In this document: positions 1-9,534 of the stretch, piece by piece
How positions within the stretch are numbered: position 1 is the stretch's first letter
How the letters are laid out: every line of letters starts with the position of its first letter
Assembly: GCA_041447245.1 (NCBI GenBank)
Contig: JBGMEA010000021.1
Span: forward strand, 1 to 64,000
Length of the DNA stretch: 64,000 nt
Reading direction: 5' to 3'
Source: JBGMEA01 sp041447245
Lineage (GTDB): Bacteria; Bacillota; Clostridia; Eubacteriales; Anaerofustaceae
Translations under genes and position numbers: made by a program
Notes under the pieces: generated by a model
What the model saw: the letters and a program-made list of their open reading frames with translations, nothing else
Told to the model about the DNA's origin: nothing
Databases searched by the model: none

Positions 1-114
1 TCCAATGTTGATATCTCTAAAGTTTTATGGGCGAATCATCTGCTCAATCTTCGTCCTCGTAAATGTCTGAACTGGAAGTCTCCTTCTGAGGTTTTTATGT
101 TGCACTTCACTTGA
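1..114 (+). CDS. IS30-family transposase, C-terminal 37 residues (partial)
   Basis: Frame 1 is open from the window edge to a TGA at 112-114 and ends in N-L-R-P-R-K-C-L-N-W-K-S-P-S-E-V-F. This is the conserved C-terminal signature of IS30 transposases (NxRPRKxLxWxTPxEVF), just after the DDE catalytic domain. The 5' part and the catalytic residues lie outside the window. The family is recognised from this motif alone, so the subgroup is not assigned. The transposase would cut and join the element's ends. Confidence 0.75.
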   Translation, partial: SNVDISKVLWANHLLNLRPRKCLNWKSPSEVFMLHFT

Positions 115-121
115 CAATTCA
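1..121 (+). mobile_element. IS30-family insertion sequence, right end (partial)
   Basis: The transposase 3' end is followed within a few bases by the likely terminal inverted repeat, around positions 99-121, where the arylamine N-acetyltransferase homology resumes on the opposite strand. The rest of the element lies left of the window, so the left end and the target duplication cannot be seen. The element interrupts the neighbouring acetyltransferase gene. The exact boundary is inferred from where each reading frame stops making sense, with an uncertainty of a few bases. Confidence 0.7.
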
Positions 122-606
122 CCCCCTCCGACTGCAGGCTCTTCCACGATTCTGCATTGCTGAAATCCCTGCTGCTGTTCTGTTCCCGTTTCAAACAACA
201 ACGGCTCCAATAAACCGTTTCCCCCGAATCCCACATCGCAGATCCAGTCTTTCCCGTCTGCCGTAACCAAAAGTGTCTGATGCGTTTTTGCGCCGTACCC
301 CATTTCATCCCGCCAAACTCTCGCCAACAGACGGCGTACGGGAAAGCCGAGCGACTCCAGAACAAGCGAAAACAATCCGTTCATCTCGAAACAATACCCG
401 CCTCGTTTCTCGTTCACCATTTTATCGAACAGATCAGCCGGTTCCAAAGAAACCGTCTTTCCTCCGAGCGGATTGAGATTTTCAAACGGAATATGAAAAA
501 CGTGCCCGCGATGAAGGTCGCGCAAAGTTTGAGCGGATACTTCTCCGTCTCCCCGATAACCGATTCGGTCGAAATAAGCCTGCAGATTGATGGGTGTCTC
601 CGTCAT
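122..606 (-). pseudogene. Arylamine N-acetyltransferase, C-terminally truncated by IS30
   Basis: About 160 native residues match the N-terminal part of arylamine N-acetyltransferases, which move acetyl from acetyl-CoA to arylamines through a Cys-His-Asp triad. All three catalytic residues are visible: Cys in RGGYCFE, His in KTHQTLL and Asp in CDVGFGG. Family members are about 250-280 residues long, so the C-terminal third is missing. The frame runs on into IS30 sequence for roughly 30 foreign residues before a stop at position 25. The gene is therefore probably inactive, although the triad-bearing half could still be translated. The start at 606 has an AGGAGG-type site just upstream. Confidence 0.8.
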
Positions 607-695
607 GCGTTCCTCCTGAAATCTGCTCGAAAAGCAAATTTAATATTATAGTTATTATTATACAATATCCGAATCGATAACCGAATAAAATTTGA

Positions 696-1487
696 TTAAT
701 TATTCATTTTTTTTGATTCGCACGGAACCCCGCACTGACATTTACCGCAGGCATAACGCGGATTGAATTGTTCCAACATGCGATCCAAATAATCGGAGCA
801 AAGCGAATGATCCTTTCCCCGCTCAAAACTGATGGCATGCACGGGACAGTTATCGATACACGCGCCGCAGTCGCTGCAATATTCATACAGCTCGGTGTAA
901 TTTCTTCGGTTTGGAGCGAGTGCAAGATCGGTAACCAACGAAGAAAACCTTCCGGCAATCCCGTATTCGGTAATCAATCCTTTCGACAATCCAAACGTTC
1001 CGTGCCCGGCGATGAATGCAATATGCCGTTCCGACCAGTTGCTTGTAAATGTTCCGAACCCCCGATCTGCCGATCCCGCCGATTGAAACCTTTTGTCCAA
1101 TCCGGGGATCACGACGTTTGAACCGCTTCGGCGGATTTCATCGGCAAGCGCAGCCGTGATCGTATTAATCATGTTCTGCCCTTCATATCGCGCATACAGC
1201 CACTCGTCGGAAGGAACGCTCGCATCGGTGCTATTCGACTTTTTCACAACGTCCGTAATAGGGAAAAAGAGACTGATCACACTTCTGGCTTCGGGCAGCC
1301 AAAAATCGGGTTTGCGAAAATGATCTCCGATCACATCCGAGCTGCCGAGTTCGTCAAACAACGGATCATCCGCGGAAGCCACCGCAATATGGGGTGCGTC
1401 GTATGCGCAAAACGAATGATTCATCCGATTCCCGGGATTTTGCGCAAGCAGCTCTGCTGCTATTTTCTCTATCTGCTGCCGATTCAT
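696..1487 (-). CDS. QueG-like 4Fe-4S protein (short epoxyqueuosine reductase relative)
   Basis: The protein has 263 residues. The C-terminal third carries two ferredoxin-type cysteine clusters: a CxxCxxCxxxCP run in CSDCGACIDNCP and a second CGKCQCGVPCE group. This arrangement is typical of the QueG/epoxyqueuosine reductase superfamily. The upstream half resembles the superfamily's N-terminal domain. It is shorter than true QueG (about 310-380 residues), so it is probably one of the uncharacterised reductase-like paralogues. The ATG at 1487 is preferred because GGAGG lies 6-7 bases upstream; an in-frame TTG at 1499 would sit inside that site. It follows the copper ATPase gene by 30 bases on the same strand and is likely co-transcribed. 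Confidence 0.7.
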   Translation of the reverse strand: MNRQQIEKIAAELLAQNPGNRMNHSFCAYDAPHIAVASADDPLFDELGSSDVIGDHFRKPDFWLPEARSVISLFFPITDVVKKSNSTDASVPSDEWLYARYEGQNMINTITAALADEIRRSGSNVVIPGLDKRFQSAGSADRGFGTFTSNWSERHIAFIAGHGTFGLSKGLITEYGIAGRFSSLVTDLALAPNRRNYTELYEYCSDCGACIDNCPVHAISFERGKDHSLCSDYLDRMLEQFNPRYACGKCQCGVPCESKKMNN

Positions 1488-1517
1488 TGATTCCTCCAAG
1501 GTTTCTCGATCCTCCGT

Positions 1518-3617
1518 TTATTTCAGTTTCGTCAATTTTGCATTGATCGCAACGATGATTGTGCTTAACGTCATGAACAGTGCGCCGACCGCAGGACTGA
1601 TCAAAATACCCCAGTGGTATAACACTCCGGCGGCAAGCGGCATTGCGACCACATTATAAGCGGTAGCCCAAACCAAATTCTGCACAATCTTTCGATAAGT
1701 CAAACGGGCTAGGCGAAGCAATCCGACGACATCATCGGGATCGCTTTTGACCAAAATCACATCGGCCGTTTCGATGGCCACATTGGTTCCTGCACCGACG
1801 GCAATTCCCAAATCCGCCGCGGCGAGCGAAGGAGCATCATTGACTCCGTCACCGGTCATGGCAACACGATGTCCCTGTTTTTTTATGTTTCCGATAATCT
1901 CGGCTTTTTGCCGGGGAAGCACTTCGGAATAAATTTCCGTAATTCCGATTTCGGATGCAATAAACGACGCCGCATTTTGATTATCTCCCGTCAGCATGAC
2001 GGATCGGATTCCCATGGCGGACAACGCATCCACAGCCGGTTTCGCAGATGGCTTCACCTGATCGGACAAAGCCAGATACCCGATCGGGGCTCCTTCGCGG
2101 ATCACAAAAATCACGGTCTTTCCCTGATCGGATAAGATGCGGAATTGACTTTCATCAAACGGAATTCCGTTTTCTTTCAGATAAGCCGGGCTCGTAATGA
2201 CGGTCTGCACTCCGTCAACCGATGCGCTCAGCCCCATCCCGGTCAAATTCCGATAATCGGTCACGGCAGGCATTTTCAGTCCTCTTTTTTCCCCTTCGCT
2301 CACGATTGCTTTCGCAAGCGGATGTTCCGAATTCTGCTCCGCACCGTAAGCGATCTGCAACAGTTCCGTTTCCGAAATCCCGATGCCGACGATATCGGTG
2401 ATGCCGAATGCCCCCTGCGTCAACGTACCTGTTTTGTCAAAGGCCACCACATCGACCCCTTTTGCAGCTTCAAAAGCAGATCGGTTTCGGATCAAAAGCC
2501 CGTTCTGCGCGGCAATGGCAGTCGTGACGGATGTGACCAGAGGCACCGCCAAACCAAGCGCATGCGGACAGCAGATTACAACAACCGTAACGGCCCGTTC
2601 CACCGCAAAGCTGAGTTGTGCACCTGACAGCAGCCATGCCAAAAAAGTGACGGCACCTCCAATCACCGCAACGTAAAACAGCCATTTTGCAGCAACATCC
2701 GCGATCCTCTGCGTATTCGATTTGGTGTTCTGTGCATCTCTTATCAAACGCATTACCTGAGAAAGGAACGTATCATCTCCGACGCGATCTACCCGATATT
2801 TCAGCACGCCTTCTCCGTTTACGGAGCCTCCGATCACTTCGTCTCCCTGTTTTTTGCCGACAGGCAGCGATTCTCCGCTGACCATCGATTCATCAACGGA
2901 AGAAGTCCCTTCGTAGACCGTTCCGTCTATCGGAATCGTTTCCCCGGGCTTAACCAACACCGCGTCCGAAATATGCAGCTGATCGGTTTCGATATCCTCT
3001 GTTTCGCCGCTGTCCGAGATTCGATGGGCACGGTTCGGCATCAGTTTCATCAAAGAAGCCAAAGCATTCGAAGCACCCGATACCGACTTCATTTCGATCC
3101 AGTGCCCCAACAGCATAATATCAACCAATGTGGCGAGTTCCCAGAAAAAATCCCCTGAATTCAGCAGCAATACACTGATCGAACTGTATCCGTAAGCAAC
3201 AGAAATTGCAAACGCCACCAGCGTCATCATCGCAGGAGTCCTCTCCCTGGCTTCCTTGACTGCACCCGAGAAAAAAGGTTTGCCCCCGTACAGGAACAGC
3301 ACACTGCTTAAAGCGAACAGTAACTGGATGGCTCCGCGAAAATTCAGGCTGTAACCAAAAAACATCTGAATCATCGGAGAAAGCACCAGAATCGGTATGC
3401 TGAGTGCCAACGAAACAAAAAAACGCTTTTTATAATCCATGATCATCATCAAATGATGGTCATGTCCGCCTTCTGCATGCTGCATATGCTGCATTTTCAT
3501 TTCGCCGGCAGGGGATTCCTCCGCCTGCTTGCGCATGGTTTCATCGTGATGCACCGCATGCGCTTCGTGCTGATCTTCTTCGCCATGATGGTCATGCCCC
3601 ATTTTCATTTCATCCAT
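1518..3617 (-). CDS. copB: Copper/silver-exporting P1B-type ATPase (CopB-like)
   Basis: The protein is 699 residues long and pumps copper or silver ions out of the cytoplasm at the cost of ATP. Visible motifs are the phosphorylation site DKTGTLT, the hinge GDGVND, the actuator-domain TGES-type motif (SGESLPVG), and the intramembrane CPH motif in [15 protein letters not shown] marks the CopB subgroup, as opposed to CPC in CopA. The first 45 residues are very rich in His and Met, as expected for CopB, and no CxxC metal-binding domain is present. The ATG at 3617 has a perfect AAGGAGG 9 bases upstream. The reading frame extends to 3710, but that would overlap the upstream oxidase gene and lacks a site. 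Confidence 0.9.
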   Translation of the reverse strand: MDEMKMGHDHHGEEDQHEAHAVHHDETMRKQAEESPAGEMKMQHMQHAEGGHDHHLMMIMDYKKRFFVSLALSIPILVLSPMIQMFFGYSLNFRGAIQLLFALSSVLFLYGGKPFFSGAVKEARERTPAMMTLVAFAISVAYGYSSISVLLLNSGDFFWELATLVDIMLLGHWIEMKSVSGASNALASLMKLMPNRAHRISDSGETEDIETDQLHISDAVLVKPGETIPIDGTVYEGTSSVDESMVSGESLPVGKKQGDEVIGGSVNGEGVLKYRVDRVGDDTFLSQVMRLIRDAQNTKSNTQRIADVAAKWLFYVAVIGGAVTFLAWLLSGAQLSFAVERAVTVVVICCPHALGLAVPLVTSVTTAIAAQNGLLIRNRSAFEAAKGVDVVAFDKTGTLTQGAFGITDIVGIGISETELLQIAYGAEQNSEHPLAKAIVSEGEKRGLKMPAVTDYRNLTGMGLSASVDGVQTVITSPAYLKENGIPFDESQFRILSDQGKTVIFVIREGAPIGYLALSDQVKPSAKPAVDALSAMGIRSVMLTGDNQNAASFIASEIGITEIYSEVLPRQKAEIIGNIKKQGHRVAMTGDGVNDAPSLAAADLGIAVGAGTNVAIETADVILVKSDPDDVVGLLRLARLTYRKIVQNLVWATAYNVVAMPLAAGVLYHWGILISPAVGALFMTLSTIIVAINAKLTKLK

Positions 3618-3654
3618 GTAATACCCGCCTCCTTCGATCCAATCGATCTGGTTT

Positions 3655-5007
3655 TCAATCGTCTTCGCCATGTATGTGTTGGGGAAATTGAAAGAATCCG
3701 TCCGGATCATATACTTGCTTGATTGCGGCTAATCGATCTGCATTGGCACCGTAATACTCCTTCATATAGTTTGTGAGATTACCGTACGGGAAGTTAACGT
3801 AAGAGCCCTGTGTAAGCTTCTTCAGGCATAGAAACTGCCTGCACAGCCACTCTTTGTTTGCCTTTTCATCCGCCGCATCCGACCATTGCGTCTGAACACT
3901 GATAATATATTTGGCATTGCGGTAAAAGAATGCGGTTTCTTCGGGTTGTTTTTCCGACACGTTTCCGCCCAGTGAGTACAGAGTCAATGCAGTATATACG
4001 GAACCTTTCGGGACATCCTGCAACAGGCACACCGCCTGCATCATCTCCGATTCGTTCAGAGCAACGCTTACAAACCGTCCCGTAGACTGAAACGTTTCAA
4101 AGTCGGCATGATTGTCCTGAATGATCGTAATCGCCTCATGAAACGTCATTTGCCTGATCCGAATCGTCAGCCCGTCAATAACAGTAAACGGACGGAGAAT
4201 CTGTTCTGCATCTTGAGGCGTCCCATAAAAGAAAGCCTTGCCCGCAATCGCGAAATCCTCTTTCGGCGAGCGGCTGATTTTCGCAATCATGCTCATCCGC
4301 TCATCCGCGTCCTCAAGCCAACTCTGCCATATGCGCAGAAACCGCGCCCGCGCTTCGACATCGGGATGAGCACAATGCAGCTCGATATAACAGATCTGCG
4401 CAATCCGCTCGGGAAGTGCAAATGTCATAGACACCACCACTCCGAAATTTCCGCCGCCTCCGCCTCTGCATGCCCAAAAAAGATCGGGATGCGAGATTTC
4501 GTTGACCGTGAGAAGATTCCCGTTGCAATCGATCATTTCGCATTCCAAAAGACTGTCGCAGCCCAATCCCAAATAACGGCAGGACAAACCCCATCCTCCG
4601 CCGAGTACATATCCGCATATCCCCACGGTCGGGCAGTCACCTCCCGCAAACGGGAATCCTTCTGCGGCAAGAAAATCATACAATTGCCGATTGTTGACCC
4701 CGCATTCCGCGTGAAGCATACCATCACGAATCGAAATACCCTTCCTTTCACTCACATCGATTACCATCAAACCGTCTCCGGTTGAATATCCCTCATAATG
4801 ATGCCCTCCGTTTCGAATACGAAACGGTATTTTGTTTGCTTTTGCAAAGCGGAGCGCACGAATGATATCGGTACGATCCCTGCAATAAACAATGAGATCG
4901 GGATGCCGATCAACCGCGCGGTTCCAGTGCGTTCTGCACACATCATATTCTTTGTCGTTTTGTCGCACGATTCTTCCGCTCAGCGGGAAATCGTCCTTTT
5001 GTTTCAT
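3655..5007 (-). CDS. FAD-linked oxidase with BBE domain
   Basis: This is a 450-residue PCMH-type FAD-binding oxidoreductase of the berberine bridge enzyme/oligosaccharide oxidase group. The N-terminal FAD domain (about 30-200) contains RNGGHHYEG, whose His is the usual 8-alpha attachment point, and [13 protein letters not shown], whose Cys is the usual 6-S-cysteinyl attachment point, so bicovalent FAD is predicted. The C-terminal BBE domain ends in N-Y-M-K-E-Y-Y-G and [10 protein letters not shown]. The substrate cannot be told from sequence. The start has GAGGTGG 7 bases upstream. It lies 37 bases before the copper ATPase start, on the same strand. Confidence 0.85.
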   Translation of the reverse strand: MKQKDDFPLSGRIVRQNDKEYDVCRTHWNRAVDRHPDLIVYCRDRTDIIRALRFAKANKIPFRIRNGGHHYEGYSTGDGLMVIDVSERKGISIRDGMLHAECGVNNRQLYDFLAAEGFPFAGGDCPTVGICGYVLGGGWGLSCRYLGLGCDSLLECEMIDCNGNLLTVNEISHPDLFWACRGGGGGNFGVVVSMTFALPERIAQICYIELHCAHPDVEARARFLRIWQSWLEDADERMSMIAKISRSPKEDFAIAGKAFFYGTPQDAEQILRPFTVIDGLTIRIRQMTFHEAITIIQDNHADFETFQSTGRFVSVALNESEMMQAVCLLQDVPKGSVYTALTLYSLGGNVSEKQPEETAFFYRNAKYIISVQTQWSDAADEKANKEWLCRQFLCLKKLTQGSYVNFPYGNLTNYMKEYYGANADRLAAIKQVYDPDGFFQFPQHIHGEDD

Positions 5008-5123
5008 ATGTCCACCTCATATTTCTGTGCCCGGGGAATCGTTTTGCACGAATATCCGATCATAGATATGCTGATTTCATTATATCATGATTCACCGAAA
5101 AAATTCCCAAAATCAAATTCATA

Positions 5124-5146
5124 CAAAAAACACCCCGAAGGGTGTC
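5124..5146 (-). terminator. Rho-independent terminator of the PAS-GGDEF gene
   Basis: Read on the minus strand, ACACCC-TTCG-GGGTGT is followed by six T. This is a stable tetraloop hairpin 12 bases after the stop codon at 5158. Confidence 0.85.
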
Positions 5147-5157
5147 GTTGAAAACCA

Positions 5158-6024
5158 TTATACAACAACCCGGTTTTTTCCGTGATGTTTTGCTTCATAC
5201 AGTTTCTGATCGGCCAGATCAATCAGTTCGTCCAAGGTTTTTTCTACGGTCAGCTCTTTGACTCCGATACTTACGCCGACACGCAGATTTCGATTTGCGC
5301 CGATCGAAATATCTGTCTCCGATACCGCACTTAATATCCGGTCTGCAACCTGTTCCGCAGCAAACATATCGGCGGAAACACAGGCAAAGAACTCATCTCC
5401 TCCGTATCTGCCCAATATATCGTCATCGCGCATATGCGCGCCGATGATTCCCGCAACTCTTGCCAAAACAATATCACCCGCATTGTGCCCGTAGGTGTCG
5501 TTCACCTGCTTGAACCAGTCGATATCAATCATCAGAATGCTCATCGGATTTCCGAGTTCCTTTGCGCTTCGGAATATTTTCTGCATCAGCTGATGCGCAA
5601 ACTGCCTGTTGTAAGTATGACACAGAGAATCATACTGTGCCATTTCGATCAGCCGCTGCCCTTCAATCCGTTCCGACACATCCATACAACTGCCGATAAA
5701 ACCCAAAAATTTTCCGTCGTCGTCATAATAAGGAACTCCGCGGTCATTGATCCAACGATATTCTCCGTCAAAACGTTTCAGACGATAATCCATTTCAAAT
5801 GCAGACTGCGCCTCAAAATGTTCCAGATAGACTTTTACACAGCGGGAATAATCATCGGGATGCACCCCTTCCGCCCAACCAAAACCCAACTCCTGCGCCA
5901 GACTCCGACCGGTGAATGCCAGCCATGTTTTGTTGAAATAATCACATTTTGTGGTTAAATCTGCTCTCCAGATCATATTGGGTGAGGATTCGACAATCAG
6001 TCGGTACTGTTCATTGCTCAGCAT
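5158..6024 (-). CDS. PAS-GGDEF diguanylate cyclase
   Basis: The protein (288 residues) joins an N-terminal PAS fold (about 5-125; W-R-A-D, F-N-K-T-W-L, G-W-x-x-x-V-H-P-D-D) to a GGDEF domain (about 130-288). GRYGGDEFF is the intact active site for making cyclic di-GMP from two GTP. RDDD lies five residues before GGDEF and fits the RxxD product-inhibition site. There is no signal peptide or membrane segment, so it should sense a cytoplasmic signal through PAS. GGAGG lies 7 bases upstream of the ATG. It is a single-gene unit with its own terminator. Confidence 0.9.
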   Translation of the reverse strand: MLSNEQYRLIVESSPNMIWRADLTTKCDYFNKTWLAFTGRSLAQELGFGWAEGVHPDDYSRCVKVYLEHFEAQSAFEMDYRLKRFDGEYRWINDRGVPYYDDDGKFLGFIGSCMDVSERIEGQRLIEMAQYDSLCHTYNRQFAHQLMQKIFRSAKELGNPMSILMIDIDWFKQVNDTYGHNAGDIVLARVAGIIGAHMRDDDILGRYGGDEFFACVSADMFAAEQVADRILSAVSETDISIGANRNLRVGVSIGVKELTVEKTLDELIDLADQKLYEAKHHGKNRVVV

Positions 6025-6122
6025 AACGAAACCTCCGATGAATCCGACGCGCGGACCTATTTCTAAAATTATCTTATCATTGATTTTGAAAATTTACAAT
6101 GCAATTTTAAAATTAAAATGCT

Positions 6123-6147
6123 AAAAAGGACGACCATTCAGCCGTCC
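6123..6147 (-). terminator. Rho-independent terminator of metF
   Basis: On the minus strand, a GGACG/CGTCC stem with a 10-base loop is followed by five T, about 20 bases beyond the metF stop. Confidence 0.75.
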
Positions 6148-6168
6148 CCATGTTGTGTCTAAAACGAG

Positions 6169-7038
6169 TTAACGATCTGTCCTGATGCCGGAGGCATTCA
6201 GAATTTCCGCGACATCGTCATATTTGTTAAGCGCATACATATGCAGCCCTTCGATGCCTGCGTTCATATAGCGGTGAATCAGATTAGCCGTATATTCGAT
6301 GCCTGCTTTTTTGTAATCCGCATCATTGTCGCCGTATTTTCCGATCAGTTCCGCAAGGTCTTTCGGAATGGAACAACCGTTGGAAAGCGTCATACGAATG
6401 GTCGCATTTTTTGAAAGCACCGGCATGATTCCCATAACCACAGGCAGAAAAATGCCCGCAGCGCGAATCTGTTCGATCCAATATTCATACTGTTCCACAT
6501 CATAACACAGCTGGCTCATCAAAAACGATGCGCCTGAGTCCTGCTTCACGCGCAAATGAGCGATGTCCGCCGTCATCGATCCGCTCTGAATATGCTTTTC
6601 TGGATAGCAGGCAGCTGCGATACAGAACTGAGGAAATTCTTTGCTGATAAACGAAATCAGATCGTTCGCATAGCTGAAATCCCCGCGTGTGCCTTCCCAT
6701 CCTGCGGGCAGGTCACCGCGCATGGCGAGAATATTTTCCACTCCCATATCGAGATATTCTTTCAGGTAAGTCTTAATGTCCGCTTTCGTGTTCCCGATGC
6801 AGGTAAAATGCGTCATGCATTCCACATCGGCTTTTTTGATCGCTCCGCATACTTCGGTGTTGCGTCCTTTGTTGGAACCGCCCGCACCGTAAGTGCAGCT
6901 GATAAAATCGGGTTTGAACCCATAGAGTTTTCCGAGCACGTCGAGAAGCGGCTCCATCGGCTGATCCGCTTTCGGCGGAAACACTTCAAAAGAAAAACTC
7001 ATCCGTTCGTCAAAAATATCTGCAATTCTCATTTTCAT
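6169..7038 (-). CDS. metF: Methylenetetrahydrofolate reductase
   Basis: This 289-residue protein spans the whole MetF barrel. It reduces 5,10-methylene-THF to 5-methyl-THF with FAD, for methionine synthesis or one-carbon metabolism. Recognisable features are the N-terminal S-F-S-F-E-V-F-P-P-K strand-loop, S-C-T-Y-G-A-G-G-S, A-M-R-G-D-L-P (catalytic Asp region and flavin contacts) and A-C-Y-P-E-K-H. Length is normal for the family. Two in-frame ATG codons (7038 and 7032) follow a GAGGG site; spacing slightly favours the second. It stands alone with its own terminator, and no methionine-cycle gene is nearby. Confidence 0.93.
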   Translation of the reverse strand: MKMRIADIFDERMSFSFEVFPPKADQPMEPLLDVLGKLYGFKPDFISCTYGAGGSNKGRNTEVCGAIKKADVECMTHFTCIGNTKADIKTYLKEYLDMGVENILAMRGDLPAGWEGTRGDFSYANDLISFISKEFPQFCIAAACYPEKHIQSGSMTADIAHLRVKQDSGASFLMSQLCYDVEQYEYWIEQIRAAGIFLPVVMGIMPVLSKNATIRMTLSNGCSIPKDLAELIGKYGDNDADYKKAGIEYTANLIHRYMNAGIEGLHMYALNKYDDVAEILNASGIRTDR

Positions 7039-7124
7039 ACCCTCATTTCATTGAATTCATTCTATTGTCAGTATACCTCTTTTTGCTCTGTTTCGCGTGA
7101 TATTTGCAACAAAAATCGAATAAA

Positions 7125-7772
7125 TTATTTTTGTTCTTGAGAAGAACTCGCACTGTCCTGTTGAATTTGAGTGCTTTCTACACTTCCGTAAAAATTATTA
7201 GTATAGTTATTAATAATTGCAGTACTTTTTGCTATTTCTTTTTCTGAATCTGAAAATTGTAAGTCCTCACCAGTTATATCATTTTCTTCTAACGTTATAG
7301 CCCAATCTAAAATAATATTTCTAACTTTCTCAATTATGCTATTGATTTGATTAGTGTCTATTTCTAAGCGATAATTTGTTTCAATATCGCATGCTTTTGA
7401 AAGTAAATCGTTAGCTTTTGCAAAAAAATTTATTATTGCCCTTTGATTTTTAGCATTATTATCAATATTTATCAATAGTGAAATTGCGTCCGGTAATTTT
7501 GTCCTCTTGAATTTATTTTCGGCAACTTCATCATTTATAACAACAGGAATCCAACCATGATAGGGATTCCATGCTGTTACATCACCACTAACCTCGCGAT
7601 AGTCTGGTATTTTTTCTCCTTCGGAATATCCATTTAGCTCATATTCAATCCATTTTTGAAATTCCGGCAATTTCAGTTTCCTCGCAGCTATATACGCCTT
7701 TCGCAATAGCATTAAAATGTCACTTTCCTGATCTATTGCTTCTTTCTGTAATTCAATAATTAATCCTGACAT
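7125..7772 (-). CDS. AbiTii-domain protein (predicted abortive-infection component)
   Basis: This is a 215-residue AT-rich gene. The first 90 residues match the AbiTii domain: L-I-I-E-L-Q-K-E-A, L-L-R-K-A-Y-I-A-A-R-K-L, E-Y-E-L-N-G-Y, P-D-Y-R-E-V-S-G and N-P-Y-H-G-W are its signature blocks. The middle is helical. The last 25 residues hold G-S-V-E-S-T-Q-I-Q-Q-D-S, a motif also found at the N-terminus of the adjacent upstream gene's product. The ATG at 7772 has AGGTGA 6 bases upstream; an in-frame GTG at 7781 directly abuts the upstream stop. The biochemical activity of AbiTii domains is not known to me; a defence role is inferred from the family name and base composition. Confidence 0.75.
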   Translation of the reverse strand: MSGLIIELQKEAIDQESDILMLLRKAYIAARKLKLPEFQKWIEYELNGYSEGEKIPDYREVSGDVTAWNPYHGWIPVVINDEVAENKFKRTKLPDAISLLINIDNNAKNQRAIINFFAKANDLLSKACDIETNYRLEIDTNQINSIIEKVRNIILDWAITLEENDITGEDLQFSDSEKEIAKSTAIINNYTNNFYGSVESTQIQQDSASSSQEQK

Positions 7773-7781
7773 ATATTTCAC

Positions 7782-8141
7782 CTACATTCCAAAGTACTTA
7801 AAAATCTCTAAAATCCCTGACGCAGCCAAACTACCGGTCATTCCGATCGTCAAATTTTTTATTATATCCAAATATTTTATAATTTTTGATGGGTTTTCTC
7901 TATTTATAATTTCTTCTTGTGCCATATCTAATATTTGAGAAACTTTGTCTGCATTATCTATGTATATGTTATTAAATTGATTTTTATATTGCATTATTTC
8001 TTGTATTAATTTATTCACTTTTTCATAATCAAAATTATTATTTTCCTTCTGAATCTGCTGAGAATTTATTGTATCTTGTTGAATTTGTATTTTCGAAGAA
8101 TCGCCTGATATTTTGATTTTAAAAATCTTCTTATTTTCCAT
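7782..8141 (-). CDS. Hypothetical partner of the AbiTii protein
   Basis: A 119-residue protein I cannot assign to a family. Residues 10-33 contain G-D-S-S-K-I-Q-I-Q-Q-D-T and then a Q/N-rich stretch, matching the C-terminal motif of the AbiTii protein next door. Residues 35-90 are predicted amphipathic helix or coiled coil. The last 25 residues (T-I-G-M-T-G-S-L-A-A-S-G-I-L-E-I-F) are short and hydrophobic, and could insert in or disrupt a membrane. The start at 8141 has AAGGTGA 6 bases upstream; an upstream in-frame ATG at 8183 lacks a site. Its stop is 9 bases before the AbiTii ATG, so translation is probably coupled. Confidence 0.65.
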   Translation of the reverse strand: MENKKIFKIKISGDSSKIQIQQDTINSQQIQKENNNFDYEKVNKLIQEIMQYKNQFNNIYIDNADKVSQILDMAQEEIINRENPSKIIKYLDIIKNLTIGMTGSLAASGILEIFKYFGM

Positions 8142-8256
8142 CAGTTCACCTTTCTTTAACTCATTAGCTCGGTTACTCATCACTCATATTAATGGATAAA
8201 TTTTTACTATATCATTTTATTAAATTATTTAAATTTTGATTATGGCTCCTAAACAT

Positions 8257-8769
8257 CTACATTGCCTCCTCATCCTTCTGATTTGTTATACATTTCCTCC
8301 TGCAACTGCAAAAATAAGATGTCGGCACAGCCATCCCCACAATCAGACAGAGCGTATACAGAACCAGAAACAGATCATCCTGCGCAAGAATCATAAAGAA
8401 AGCAGGCAATAATGCCACAACAATCATACCGAAAAACAGAATTGTCCTTATCACTTCCGACGAAGCTTCTCTGTTGCCGTTCTCGATTTCTTTCCGTTTC
8501 TCTTTTTTCATCACATAAAAAAGAAAGCAACCATAGCCGAACATACTGATCAGCCATACCACCAATGACCAAACAGAATAACGAGCCGATCCGATGCCTC
8601 CGAATACAATACACGACAAATAAACTGGAATCAAACGGTTTCTCAGCTTCGATTGCATCAGATACCTTATGCGATCCATGCACGGGCAAACATCATCACA
8701 TGCACGATATTCCGAATTGTGATTTTGATTCGTATCGATGCCGCCATCCTTTCTTTCTTCAATCATCAT
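8257..8769 (-). CDS. Hypothetical multi-pass membrane protein
   Basis: The protein has 170 residues and no recognised family. The first 45 residues are polar with a Cys-containing C-D-D-V-C-P-C-M segment. Four hydrophobic stretches follow (about 46-62, 66-86, 108-126 and 130-148), then a basic Cys-bearing tail. The gene overlaps the end of the DHFR-like gene by an ATGA, so the two are translationally coupled. The functional link between them is unknown. Confidence 0.6.
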   Translation of the reverse strand: MMIEERKDGGIDTNQNHNSEYRACDDVCPCMDRIRYLMQSKLRNRLIPVYLSCIVFGGIGSARYSVWSLVVWLISMFGYGCFLFYVMKKEKRKEIENGNREASSEVIRTILFFGMIVVALLPAFFMILAQDDLFLVLYTLCLIVGMAVPTSYFCSCRRKCITNQKDEEAM

Positions 8770-9299
8770 AAAATCCTTCTTTCGTAAATCAGCTCAGCGG
8801 CACCGTTTTCCCGATTGATTTGTTTCAGGTGCAGAAGCCTGCTCGGCAAATCGGAGCGGAACAGCGGCACGCCGGTGCCCAAAATAACGGGAAGTACGCG
8901 ATACAGATCAATCACATCCTCGCGGATACATTGGTTGATGACATCCGCACCGCCGCAAATCCAGATGTGCTTTCCTTCTTTTGCTTTCAGTTCTCGGATC
9001 AAATCGCGAACGGAACCATCGCGGGCAGAAACACCTTCGCGCTCTTCCATGGCGTGATGCGTCATCACATAAGTCAGACGTTCTTCATACACCCATTTGT
9101 CCGGCACAAGCTTCGTGACCAATTGATGATAGGTGTTTCGTCCCATCACAATCGTATCGACAGTATCAAGAAAAGCGGAATATCCGTAGTCTCCGCGATA
9201 CGATTTTTCTTCTCCTTCCATCCAAGCCACACCGCCGCCGCTGTCCGCAATCATTCCGTCAAGACTGACTGCAAGATAACAAACAACCACTCTGTCCAT
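8766..9299 (-). CDS. Dihydrofolate reductase/RibD C-terminal family protein
   Basis: This 177-residue protein has the DHFR-like fold used by RibD C-terminal reductases. Visible signatures are S-L-D-G-M-I-A-D near the N-terminus, I-V-M-G-R-N-T-Y-H and the nucleotide-binding I-W-I-C-G-G-A-D. It probably uses NAD(P)H, but the substrate of this stand-alone subgroup (YyaP/YwjB-like) is not established, and a role as cellular DHFR is unlikely. AAGGAG lies 7 bases upstream. It is divergent from the SPFH gene and coupled to the downstream membrane protein. Confidence 0.8.
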   Translation of the reverse strand: MDRVVVCYLAVSLDGMIADSGGGVAWMEGEEKSYRGDYGYSAFLDTVDTIVMGRNTYHQLVTKLVPDKWVYEERLTYVMTHHAMEEREGVSARDGSVRDLIRELKAKEGKHIWICGGADVINQCIREDVIDLYRVLPVILGTGVPLFRSDLPSRLLHLKQINRENGAAELIYERRIL

Positions 9300-9534
9300 A
9301 TCAGCTCCTTTCTCGCGCAGCCGCCAGCCGTTGATATCCTGATGATATTGATTATACCATATATTCTGTATATTTCATCGATAATTCAATTAATCGACAC
9401 CACTGCAACCGAAAAACAATCATGAATTTGCTTCGGATAATTATTTTTTATGATATCACTTTTCGCGCAATTTTGTTATACTGTGCTCAGCAGCATCAAG
9501 CTGCGCAAGCGATTATATCGCAGGAGGTTGCATT

